This document shows, piece after piece, positions 37,070-47,849 of a stretch of 64,000 bases of DNA. Made by a program: the position numbers and the translations under genes. Every line of letters begins with the position of its first letter. Positions within the stretch are counted from its first letter, which is position 1. Source of the stretch: Cristatella mucedo (taxonomy: Eukaryota > Bryozoa > Phylactolaemata > Cristatellidae); assembly GCA_009760855.2 (NCBI GenBank), contig WPIO01000140.1, positions 248,001-312,000 on the forward strand, read 5' to 3'. Under the pieces are notes generated by a model, which made no database searches, was not told the origin of the DNA, and saw only the letters and a program-made list of their open reading frames with translations.

Positions 37070-37330
37070 GTAATGCAATGTATCTCCGTCAGTAACTCCG
37101 CATAGTCATAAAGACCACGTGGGTGTTACGCAGGAGAGTTTTGTATAGCGCACTCACAGCCTGAGCGGCTTTCGGTACGCATTCGGTAGCCAACAGACTT
37201 CGTCTCACGCAACAAAGAGAAAGTGGGAAGCATAGCAGAGTCAGGAGAGCAGTTGAGGTAGTGAGTAGCATGGAAGTAGCAGCTCAGGACCGCTGAAAAG
37301 GATGTGCCATTGTCGGCAGTAAGAGAGTAC
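37070..37330 (-). repeat. Unnamed interspersed repeat, copy B (inverted)
   Basis: Reverse complement of copy A. The block from GTAATGCAATGTATCTCC to TGTGCCATTGTCGGCAG corresponds to A's 3' end back to its start. It lies about 1.4 kb from copy A, so the pair could form a large stem. Confidence 0.8.
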
Positions 37331-37679
37331 TTGTCGTTTCGTAAGAAGGGTCCAGACCAAATGTCTTCCACTCTCCGGCCACTCTGACTCGGCTGAATAA
37401 AGCATTACTAGATGTGGACTACAATAGAACAGTTCATCTTTCACTATATGTGTTTTCCTGATTTCTATAAATGATTGCGATCTCTGCAGAATTGAAACAC
37501 GGAGAGTCACATGATTCTTTTAAGTTTTCTTCTTCAACGTTTATGAATAACTGATGAACCTGCCCAGGAGGCTGCTGTAAACAAGATGTAGTAAGTAAAA
37601 ACAATTGTCCCATGTAAGCTTCCTGCAAGTAAAATGATATGAAGTGGCGAGTCTCAAGAATTTAAGATACTTGGCTTGC

Positions 37680-38165
37680 TTAATAATAATAAGTTAATAT
37701 TAATACATTTGTACAGTGCCCTTAGAGAACTTTATCACTTTCTAGGCACTTGAAATTTGCTATTTAAGAAGCATGATAGCATGGTTAGTGGTAGCATGCT
37801 CAATGACAAAAAGCATGACATCGTTTGAGGTGACATGCAGAGGGTCAGCGTGCAAATATGGTCAGTGGCAGCATGCACGATGTCAGCATGCATAAGCCCA
37901 CAAAGCACGAATCATATGGACCGACTAAATGCTGTGATAGATAGATGCATTTTTTAAATGTCGTCAAGTCATGGGATGACGTAATGCCTGTCGGAAGTGA
38001 GTTTCAGGCTTTGGGAGCATGCGAACTGAAGGCATGGTCTCTAAAGGATATGAGGTTCGTACGAGGTGTAGGTAAACGATTAGATTCAGAAATAGAGGCA
38101 GTACTATGCTTAGCCTGGCGAGGGCGTAGATCTAATAGTTAGGCTGATGCCAAAGAGTAAAGCCT
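37680..38165 (-). mobile_element. CR1/L2-type LINE, 3' end
   Basis: The reverse-oriented tail (TAATAATAATAAG, then CAGTGCCCTTAGAGAACTTTATC) is followed by a UTR with repeated AGCATG motifs. The GTCAAGTCATGGGATGACG and GAGTTTCAGGCTTTGGGAGCATGCGAAC segments correspond to the WNSLP and APxA regions. 5' truncated. Confidence 0.85.
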
Positions 38166-38417
38166 TTTACTAGTTTAGGTAGTAGGTATGATGTTGCCTG
38201 ATCACCGAGTCATGTATAAACTTCGAGAGACGAATTCGGTACTCGAATCGAAGCTGCCGAGAAATTTCAGATCCTATGTGAGAGATTCGAACTTATTATT
38301 GTGTTCACGAGTCAGCCTGCTTTGTACCAAGCTCATAACGTTTCAAGCCAGCAACCATCTCTTGGAAAATCACCCAGATGAAAGTTTCAGAAGAGTCAAA
38401 AGAGGGTCTAGTTCATG

Positions 38418-38955
38418 AATAATAATAATAATAATAATATTGCACTTGATAAAGCGCCCTCAGAGAACTTAATCTCTTTCTAGGCGCTTTACATTTGCTG
38501 CAAAGTGATACGCAATAGAATAGTAAGTAAAATCATGCTTGAAAAAACAAACAAAATGAATAACATGGTTAGGGGTTACATGCACTGGGTCAGCATGCAA
38601 ATGTGGTTAGTGGCAGCATGAACAGTGTCAGCACGCATAAGCACATCGAGGACGAATCACAAGGACCCACTAAATGCTGTCCTAAATAGGTATGTTTTTA
38701 AGTTTCTTTTAAATGTGGTCAGGTCAGGGGATCTTCTGATGCAGGTCGGGAGGGAGTTCCAGGCTGTGGGAGCATACGAGCTAAATGCACGGTCTCCAAA
38801 GGATTTAAGGTTTGTACGAGGTATTTCTAGACTGTTGGATTCCGAAAAGCGAGTGGTACGATGCTTTGCCTGATGGGGTAGTATATCTGAAAGATAGGCT
38901 GGAGCCATAGAATGAAGAGACCTAAAATTGAGCGACAAAACCTTGAAGTCAATAC
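38418..38955 (-). mobile_element. CR1/L2-type LINE, best preserved 3' end
   Basis: The minus strand carries an open frame of about 93 codons: MAPAYLSDILPHQAKHRTTR, PRTNLKSFGDRAFSSYAP, AWNSLP and FKRNLKTYLFRTAF. The UTR with CAGCATGC repeats, a perfect 3' stem-loop (AAAGCGCC...GGGCGCTTT, about 38450-38493) and (ATT)n follow. It is close to the family consensus and therefore relatively young, though 5' truncated. Confidence 0.93.
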
Positions 38956-40329
38956 GTGAACGACATATTCTCTTTTAAAGCTATTCACAAAGTGTCTAAT
39001 CATACCATTTTTTAATGCTCAGGGGTTGCATGATAGCCTGTGTTCGTAAGAAGACAGTTCTGAGTAAAAAATATAGAAAACCCAGGGAAAAGTTGGAGAG
39101 TGCAGGCTTGCGCAGCCACTAGTGACATTTGCATGTCACTGGCCTTATCAATTTTTTAGCCCATGTATTAGCTGAAGGGCATTTCCATTGTCATTTAGTC
39201 TTCGTCGTTGTCTTATCAAAGAGGTTCTATGGCATCCAGAAAAGAACTCCTGAAATATGCTGTATTGCTAGTTAAGCTGGATTCTGGCGTAAGCAGCAAA
39301 CAAATGATACGGGATGACATAGCATTGAATAATCTTTCCTGTACGGGCTGTGAATAAAGAGAACGAAACACTTATTCTATTTTACAGCTGCCGGAGTTGT
39401 AGCTCCTTAAGGAACTCCGAGAACGTCTTAAAGCAATTCAGTATAGGCTCGTGGATCCCAACTGAAGTGCTAGCAGGCGCAATAGGATTTCATGGTCAGT
39501 GTTGAATGTGGTAAAGAGATCTAGAACTACTAGCATTGCTATCTGTCATCCTGATGTCATTATGGGCAAGAATATTGTTCGCTACTTTGTTACAGTAGCC
39601 TCAGCGGAATCGGGTACTGCAAGGCAAACTGGAGCACTTCGCCTAGTGGGTACTTTCTTACAACTATCTCGCAAACTAGACATAGCACACATTCTCATTT
39701 ATGCTCAGCATGAAAAGCCATTTTGTAGTAATCAGGTAACCATATCGGAAACAGAAGTATCAAAGCGATTGATCCCTTTTACGAGCAATTGCCGACTGGA
39801 GAATGGTGATTTCAATGCAGCGTGGTAAGAATAAAAAATAAACATGCTCGAATTATTTTCCATAGTCAGAAATTCTACTATTTATTGACCTCTCAGGTAT
39901 GAATTAAAATTGTTCTGATGAAAGGTGCAAAGACACAGCTGCACCATAGTTGTCGGAAGTTTATATATGTCCACCACACATTTAAAAGGTATATTGAGGA
40001 ATAATGTGTGCCTTATCAAAGTCTGGGTTAACAAATGTCTCAAACGCAGCTTAATTTTAAGCATTAACTTCAATCGTGACTGTTTACTCAGCAGAGTAGC
40101 TCGTAATAACCGGATCGAGAATCTTTGAGCAACCCTTCCCGAAAGTACTCCTTTCTTCACAGAGAAATTATCTCTCTGTTTAACCTGACTTATTTCTTGT
40201 TCCTAATAATCACTACTGTCTGAACCGGCCCCACTGCATCAATCGTAGACCTCGGGTCAAGTTAAACAGAATAGCCATAACTAACACCATAAACATGCCA
40301 TTTGTCTCAGGTGATGTCACGCCCCATTG

Positions 40330-41580
40330 AGAAAAGCTTTAGTTAGCCACTAATTAGGAAAGCAACACTAGACCAAGAAAACTTTAGCAGCTGTCCCCCA
40401 GTCTCCCTTCTACCGTTCCTATCAAAGACACTGAGATGAGCTGTGGCAGACCAGCTGAACTCTTACATTGAAAAGTAAACCTAGCACGCAAGTTCAAGTC
40501 TGGTTTTAGAGCTAATCATTCGAGAGAGTCGCATTGCTTGGGGTGCATAACGACCGTCTCAGTAAGGCAAACTTAGAAAAAGAGTCTCTCTGCTTCACGT
40601 GCTGACATCCGCAAATGGAGGACAGCAAACTTTCTCAAGTTAACATGACGATGAAGATTACTTAATAGTCATGACCAAATCAAGTGTGACTCAGAAACTG
40701 GGAAGCTTAACACTCAAAATTGGCTCTGTCGGCATAGCTCCTGTTGAATTAGCACGAAATCTAGGTGTACCGTTCCAAAATGACCTTGCACTAGAAGATT
40801 ACATCAGCACCACAGGCAAGTCTGCCTACTTTAAGCTGCATGACGTTGCTAAAATTCGGGCTTGCTTAGACAGGGATGCTACATCCAAATTGGTCCATGC
40901 ATTCGTGACATCCCGTCTTGACTTCTGTAACTCACTGCTTGATGGTCTACCGGCAAGTGCAATCAGGCCTTACAGCTGGTGCACAACTCTGCAGTTAGGT
41001 TTGTCTGTTGTGAGCGTCGCAGTTACCACATCACACCACTTCTTGCCGACCTGCACTGGCTCCCAGTCAACCAGCGTTTTGTCACTCACTATTATGTTCC
41101 TTAATTCTCTGGCTTGAGTTTACATATCAGATCTACTCGCCCACCAGACTAAACATCGTACCACCCGCTTTTTCGAATCAAATCGTTTAGATATAACTCG
41201 AACCTCAAATCGTTTGGATGCCTTTAGTTTGTATGCTCCCATAGCCTGAAACTCACTCCCGACTGTCGTCACGACATCCCCTGACTTGACGAAATTTAAA
41301 AAGAAGCTAAAACGCACTCTTTTTTTGGCAGAATTGTGTGGGTCCTTGTGAGTTGTTCTTTTATGTACTAATGCTTGCTGATATTGCGCATGGTATCACT
41401 AATCACACTTACATGTTGATACTGATGTTGATACTGCCATCTTAAACATGTTTGCTGGTTGACATTGTGCATTTTACCACTAAACGTTTGATTAAGCTTC
41501 CTTTACATTACATGTAAAGTGCCAAGCAAGAGCTGTGGGCACAATGCAAATGTATTATTCTTGTTGTTCTTATTATTAAT
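40330..41580 (+). mobile_element. CR1/L2-type LINE, long decayed copy
   Basis: The first part (40360-40470) matches the fragment at 1-535. The RT C-terminal half is readable: [49 protein letters not shown] and LHWLPVNQ. The S..L..P..KHRTTR...SYNS..WNSLP remnants follow, then a UTR with TGTAAAGTGCCAAGC and a TTGTTATT-type tail near 41560-41580. The middle of the RT, including YADD, is deleted. Confidence 0.9.
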
Positions 41581-41654
41581 CAGATCAGCAGTGGTAGCAT
41601 TAGAGAGGTCTGCTCAAAGAGCCCAAGTATTCAATGAAGCGGTAATAAAAACTT

Positions 41655-41845
41655 AATATTAGCTGATTTAACAGCCTCATTTGTATAGCAGCAGAAGAGC
41701 CTCGACGGCTTTCACCACGGTTTGCAGTTGGCATTAAAGCATCGTCCACTGCAATATTCAAACCTACGACCTCGGACGTGGAAAGCAAGCGCCTTACCTC
41801 TCGTGAAAAACTAGCACCTTACCTCCTGGGCTATCACGGCCCAGT
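41655..41845 (-). mobile_element. tRNA-derived SINE
   Basis: The minus strand has GGGCCGTGATAGCCCAGGAGGTAAGGTGC twice in part (two CTTACCTC blocks on the plus strand at about 41796 and 41820). GTCCGAGGTCGTAGGTTTGAA (B-box region), CCGTGGTGAAAGCCGTCGAGGCTCTTC and CAAATGAGGCTGTTAAATCAGCT follow. Confidence 0.85.
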
Positions 41846-42282
41846 AATTACCCAGTTGTCCTCTTGATACGGAATAAGGTCACACCAAAAGTTCCAAATG
41901 AAGTATTTGTTTTTGTGCTTATTGCAAGCCACCGCCTTCAGATCAGGGTACTTGACGGCAACCGAGAGCTAGCAATCATAGACATGAAGCTATTCTGCAG
42001 ACGTGTGGAATACCTGATCGAAATGTTGCACTAGAGCAGGGAGTAGGTTTTGAGAAGTTAAATTAATGTGAATAGGCTAGCGGAGAGCCTTAAACAATCA
42101 CGAGATGTTGCAATCTGATATTTTGAAGAGAAAGGTAGAGAGGTGGAATCTCGAAGCGACGTCAGCTTCCTCTTGGGTCTCTTTTTGCTTGTTTTGATTG
42201 AGCAAAGGTTCCTTTAAGTCTGCTTACTGAAGCAAGATGCTTCCTTCCCTGGTTGTCTCTCAGCTTGTTGTCTGTGATTGCT

Positions 42283-42322
<40 letters not shown>

Positions 42323-42835
42323 TGCAGTTGTCATAGCGACCTCAGAGACTTAATCTCCGTCTTGGCACTTTGCATGTGCTGTAAAGGGAGCATACTCTTG
42401 TGGTTAATGGTAACATGCATTGTGTCTGCACGCACATCCAACCAGGACAATTTACATGGAAAGACCCAGCGAATTTCTTTTTACGAGCAGGCGTGTTTCT
42501 ACCCTCTTTTTAAATGTCAAAAAGTCAATGGATACCGTGACTTCAGTCAGGAGTAAGTTCCAGGCTTTAGGAGCACAACCACTGAAGAAACGGCTGCCAA
42601 AAGATTTGAGGTTGGATCAAGGCATAGCTAAACTATCTGATTCAGAAAAGCAGGTGACCCTGTGCCTAGCCTGGTGTGGGAGTAGTTCTGTTAGGTAGAA
42701 GCTTACGAATAAAGGGACCTGAAAGTGAGTGACAAAACCTAGAAGTCTATAGGCTGCTTGATTGGGAGCCAGTGCAGGTCGGCGAGAAGTTTGTAATGTT
42801 GCAACTGTGACCATCAAGTCGAGATGGGATGTAAC
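42283..42835 (-). mobile_element. CR1/L2-type LINE, 3' end
   Basis: Tail (AAT)n at 42283-42320 on the plus strand, then TAGCGACCTCAGAGACTTAATC and TGGCACTTTGCATGTGCTG. The UTR and the reverse of the WNSLP and HQARH blocks follow, out to the LHWLPV equivalent at about 42765. Confidence 0.85.
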
Positions 42836-43584
42836 AGATACAGGGACCAACTTGAATCTGGATCCTTGTTTAAGTAGGCCCAAGTCTTTGTGATGTTACG
42901 TATGCAGACTTGACTGTGGAGCTGACATGATTGTCTAGGGAAATGTTACTTTGGAATATGACACCTGGATGTTGTGCAGATTCTGTAGGAGATATGCTTG
43001 CAGAGCCAATCCAATTTTGAGCATTAACATTTCAACTTTCTGACTCATGCCAGACTTGCCCATAACTATTAAGTTGCTTATCGCCATTCAATATTGGAAA
43101 GTGTGCTGCCATCCACGTATGGATGGCAGAAATAAATGTAACAAGGGAGTTTGGAGAATTTGACATGCTTGAAGGCTGGTAGCGATCAAAGCATTAATAC
43201 AGCTGTATGCCATAGGCATTAAAGTGAAAGTCTAGATAGTAATTAATGGTTACATTCGGAAAGGGAGAATATAAATTGTGTGTGTATATCCGGTGCATCC
43301 TTGACTAGGAATACGTTTCTAAAAAAGACAGAATTAGTAGCTCCTTTTACTTTTTTCACCTGCATGCAATTTATTACCTTCATCAATGCCTTGCTCCTCT
43401 AGTTGTGCTTCAACGCACTTCTAATTTTTAATTTATGTCATTCAAATTTACAGTGTGTAAAGTTCGTGAGCTCACCATGTTTTATCCATTGCCAGCTAGC
43501 AAAGTAACGGCAACTTTCGTTTACGGGTTGTGTTCCTGTTCTCACGTATATTAAAAGTTGTAGAGATCGATGGCTGGCTGCAAG

Positions 43585-43600
43585 AGGGAGAGAGAGAGAG

Positions 43601-43639
<39 letters not shown>
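43585..43639. repeat. (GA)n microsatellite
   Basis: About 55 bp of GA with one GGGG interruption. Confidence 0.95.
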
Positions 43640-43641
<2 letters not shown>

Positions 43642-44384
43642 CCAGGAGTCTAAAAGAAGTAAAGAAGTATTGTAATGGGCGGTCACCCTAGATTTCTTGG
43701 GCAAAACGTTTGCTAGCAACGGATCAAACCCTAAATTGGCTGCTATCCTATGATATGCACTGTAATCAACCGACTACTAAGAGTTTAAGTTATTCGTGTT
43801 GATCTTCGAAACCGGGCAGCCCATGGAATCGTGAGAAACCACCGTGACCCTAGGAAACGCCGGGGCAGCAGTCCGTAAAAAGAGGAGGGGTCAGGGCAGC
43901 AGGTAGCAGCAAGGCGGGAGGGAGGGGACAGATCACTCAGCTTCTTGCTTGGGTCAGTCAGGCAAGCAATATCGATGCGACGGACCACTCACACAATGAG
44001 TGCCAACCAGATAGCTGCTTTAGTCAGTAACCTTGCATCACGGGCAACATCTGGGAACTGTGCAGTAAACCACGGAAAGTGCACACTTTTCAAGTCGGTC
44101 TACCACCGGCTACAGAAAGCTCTCCAGTGTGCAGTGACTGGCCAGCAGAACAGTGGGAGGGGGTGCACTGCGGCTGGTCCTTGCTTCAACTGTGTACAAG
44201 TAGCAAGGGGCACTCTGCATTTGCTGCATGTGTGGTGTTACATTCAACTCAAGGGCCTGCAGAGCGATGCTTTGACCCATAATCAAAGGATTTTATGTGC
44301 ATTAGATTAGGAGCATAACGTCCTTTCTTTACTCTAGTCAGGGCTATAATTGTGCATACAATTCATTTGCTTGTGGCACAGTAG

Positions 44385-44525
44385 TAAGATATACAAGCTC
44401 TTCGATTCTGGTAGTGGCTTTGGGTTTAGCAGCAGGCAATCCTTGATTACTGCTTGAAAGTGGAGTGATAGCCACTAAGGGTCTTTAGCTGCTACAAAAA
44501 TTGAAGCCCTTGAATCAGTTACCCT
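44385..44525 (+). mobile_element. tRNA-derived SINE, diverged
   Basis: GTAAGATATACAAGCTCTTCGATTC, then GTGGCTTTGGGTTTAG (decayed B box). GGCAATCCTTGATTACTGCTTGAAAGTG and CACTAAGGGTCTTTAGCTGC follow, ending TTGAATCAGTTACCC. Confidence 0.7.
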
Positions 44526-45477
44526 TTATTTTACATTTTTTCCCACACTGATTTCGAAGGCTACCCCAAGATCTTCTTGACCTAGGGGTAAAAAGCTGGT
44601 CCTTCTCGATGACGGGACCGATAGCTGCTGCGGCTCTTATGCAATACAGATATGGATGTGCACATAGCACTTGGGACCTTGTGCTTGCTTGCTGCACGAA
44701 GTGCAACAATCAAGCACGAGCTGACTAGCAATCAGCTTGACTAGCAATCGTTCGACCATTAATGCCTGCTTCAGTCTTTGACTGTTCGAGTGTACATGCT
44801 CGGCATCTGGTCTTGCTCAGCTTGTCCTGGCCACTCCCAGGTTCTCAATGTCAAGCTGTGCACTTACGATCTTTACATTAAAAATGACAGCCAAATACAA
44901 ATTTTGGAAGGCCAGGCTACTACCCGAGGGCTTGCAGCCTCGGGCTGCCCTATTTCACAGGCATGTTGCCAATTGGGAGGAAATGAGTACTTGTGGTCAC
45001 CAGAGCTCCTAATATCCCTAATCAGGGACTGCTGGGTATTTCACTGACATGGTCAAGCTTGCATTCGCAAATTAAGATGTAGCAGCGATGCAGTCCCATT
45101 CTCTTGCCCTGGGCGTGTACTCGTGTTATAAAGTACGAGTTGGGGAAATACGGGTAAGATATTTGAAAGGTGCATTTGAAGATGACGCGATCTGAAGGAC
45201 ATTCTCGGTAGAGGGCTGTGTGTTGGCTGTTTTGAATGTTGTGCTGCCATAGGCTTTGCCACAGGACTAGTGCTGCATGTTGCAAGATGACATGTGGACG
45301 TAGAAATTAATGTCATGAAATTATCAGCAGCAATGGAGCTATGGAGCCCGATAACTGCACCAGAAACAAGTCGTATCAAGTCTGCTGGGTATGGCTATGA
45401 TTAAACAAAATATCAATAGATGCCATACCTTGACCGTCGCAGAGGCACCCATTTATTCTACCACTAACCATTCGAGG

Positions 45478-45560
45478 ATGCTTCCTTTATTGCGTATGTA
45501 AAGTGCCTAGAAAGAGAAGAAACTCTTTGAGGGCACTATGCAAACATCTTATTATTATTA
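45478..45560 (+). mobile_element. Solo LINE 3' tail
   Basis: ATTGCGTATGTAAAGTGCCTAG, then AAAGAGAAGAAACTCTTTGAGGGCAC and TTATTATTATTA. The stem-loop carries compensating changes (GTGCC with GGCAC). Confidence 0.8.
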
Positions 45561-45739
45561 AGGATGGAAGAGTGCATTCAGCAGATTAGCATTTGATACA
45601 CCCATTCTGGTCAGTTTAACTGGTAAGATTAGTTGGTTTGCAATATCCATGCGTTTATGTTATGCATTATGCATTGATATAGGAGATTGCTCTGCTTAAT
45701 CATAGCCTGTCAATACGTAAGCGTAAGGAAAACACGAAA

Positions 45740-45973
<234 letters not shown>

Positions 45974-46241
45974 ACAGACAGAGAGCAAATGCATGAATGA
46001 CGGGAAGCAGGGAGTTTGGGTTGGGAAAACCCCGAAAAAGGCCGTCCGATGTAGTCGGGGTAGATGGCAAAGGCTGATGTTATTGTTTTGTACTGCTAGG
46101 AATTTAGTGACACCAGGACCACAAAAACTGTAGGGTGCGATCAACCTTGCCCTTTGCACATTGACAGTTCGACGTGAAGTGGTTTGACTTAGTGCCTCTT
46201 TTAGAAAATTGCCTGTGGGAGCTCTGTCTGTCTGTCTATAT

Positions 46242-46243
<2 letters not shown>

Positions 46244-46318
<75 letters not shown>

Positions 46319-46468
46319 TCCCTCTGTCTCTGACTCTGACTGTCTCTCTGTGTCTCTCTCTGTCTCACTCTCTGTCTCTGTATCTCTCTGTCCCTGCCTC
46401 TCTCTGTCACTCTCTGTCTCTCTCTCTTTTTCCCTCTCTGTCTTCCTCTGTCTCTCTCTCTCTCTCTC
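46244..46468. repeat. (TC)n microsatellite with decayed right flank
   Basis: Pure TC to 46310, then TCTG/TCCC-rich variants to 46468. Confidence 0.95.
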
Positions 46469-46654
46469 TGTTTTTTTTAGCTTCGACCGATTAAACCTAA
46501 CGATCAATTTTTTATAACTTCAGTTAGGTAAATAGACACATCAGCAGATCTTAGCTCAGAGATTAGGTGCAGACACTTCACGGACATGTTACAGATTCTA
46601 GGCCTTTAATCCAGTTTAGTGTTGCAGCCAATTCATTGTTGGCAACTGCACGTA

Positions 46655-46740
46655 GGAATTCGTAGGCCACTGCTCCTCTTCTGCTGCTGCTGCAATATAA
46701 ATGAGGGTCTTGTACGAGCCGGTTATTAGCCCTTTTAATT
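46655..46740 (+). mobile_element. tRNA-derived SINE fragment
   Basis: TCGTAGGCCACTGCTCCTCTTCTGCTGC and CAATATAAATGAGGGTCT match the SINE 3' half. Confidence 0.5.
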
Positions 46741-46922
46741 GAGTAATGGCTTCACCAACACCCGAGGCACATGTAAGTAAATCATTTGATCCCGTGGGCT
46801 GAATCTGATCGAATTTTCATAGATTTCCGGTGAGACCAATGCAAAAGAGATCTCATACTATGAGCTGGCTGATTAGGTTTTGTGACCGGAAGAAAAGTGT
46901 GAGTCACACAAGTCAGGTATTT

Positions 46923-47072
46923 AAATAAAATATAATTAATTTATATAGCGCCCCAAGAGAACTTAATCTCTATTCAGGCGCTTCACATGTGCCTCGGGGC
47001 TCGAGCCCACGACCTCAGTCAGACCTTGGTCGGGGCGAGCACCTTAACCGCTAGACCAAACCAGCTCGGTAT
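46923..47072 (-). mobile_element. SINE with tRNA-like head and LINE-derived 3' stem-loop
   Basis: The minus strand starts CCGAGCTGGTTTGGTCTAGCGGTTAAGGTGC (A box; plus 47041-47058), with a B box GGGCTCGAGCC (plus 46998-47008). It then changes to TGAAGCGCCTGAATAGAGATTAAG and TTCTCTTGGGGCGCTATAT, the same 3' stem-loop that ends the CR1/L2-type LINE, and finishes in an A/T tail. The head differs from the other SINE family in the window. This is the classic structure of a SINE mobilised by a partner LINE through a shared 3' end. Confidence 0.82.
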
Positions 47073-47204
47073 TTTAGTATAGTTTTGTTAAGAGCATGCC
47101 CAAGTGGCCTCGGAGAGTGCATTGAAGTGCAGTCATCTTGTCAACGAGTTTTCATTTGATGAATTAAAGCTATTCTGGTATGGTGGAGATTGCTTAAACA
47201 CAAA

Positions 47205-47266
47205 AATATAGGAATAAACGTTCATGCACTTACACAAACAGGTAAGTATTTATTTATGTACACGTG

Positions 47267-47300
<34 letters not shown>

Positions 47301-47361
47301 CATGTACATAACTAAATACTTACCTGCATGTGTAAGTGCATGAACGTTTATTCCTATATTT
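47205..47361. repeat. 157-bp palindrome, arms 62 bp
   Basis: The left arm 47205-47266 (AATATAGGAATAAACGTTCA...) is repeated in reverse complement at 47300-47361 with about four mismatches. The centre is an (AT)n run. Confidence 0.95.
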
Positions 47362-47390
47362 TATATTATATTTTATATTATTTTAGATTT

Positions 47391-47472
47391 GCACAGGGCT
47401 GCAGGAGAACAAGAGAATAAGCTCGTGTCCATATAGTCACTCAATCGTTCTTGATTTTTATGACACTCGCGG

Positions 47473-47535
<63 letters not shown>

Positions 47536-47705
47536 TTCGTAGGCTCCTCCGGCTAAGGTACAGTGATCTATTAAAATATTTAAAATATAAAAATATATAT
47601 ATATATTTATTGTGCATATACACACACATATATATATATATATGCATATCTATTTTTATATTTTAAATATTTTAATAGATCACTGTACCTTTGCCGAAGG
47701 AGCCT

Positions 47706-47768
<63 letters not shown>

Positions 47769-47849
47769 CTCGAGTGTCATGAAAATCAAGAGCAACTGAG
47801 TGACTGTATGGACACGAGCTTATTCTCTTGTTCTCCGGCAGCCCTGTGC
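47391..47849. repeat. 459-bp palindrome with (CA)n/(GT)n in its arms
   Basis: Arms of about 210 bp. GCACAGGGCTGC(A/C)GGAGAAC...GACACTCG at 47391-47470 pairs with 47765-47849. A (CA)n at 47473-47531 pairs with a (GT)n at 47708-47766. TAGGCTCCTCCGGC...ATTTAAAATATAAAAATA (47540-47594) pairs with 47652-47705. A few mismatches are scattered through it. The centre is AT-rich. There are no obvious transposase genes or target duplications. Confidence 0.95.

Noticed and set aside
46985-47072. Functional tRNA gene on the minus strand
   Set aside because: A and B boxes are present, but acceptor-stem pairing is poor and the 3' side continues into the LINE-type tail, as in a SINE.
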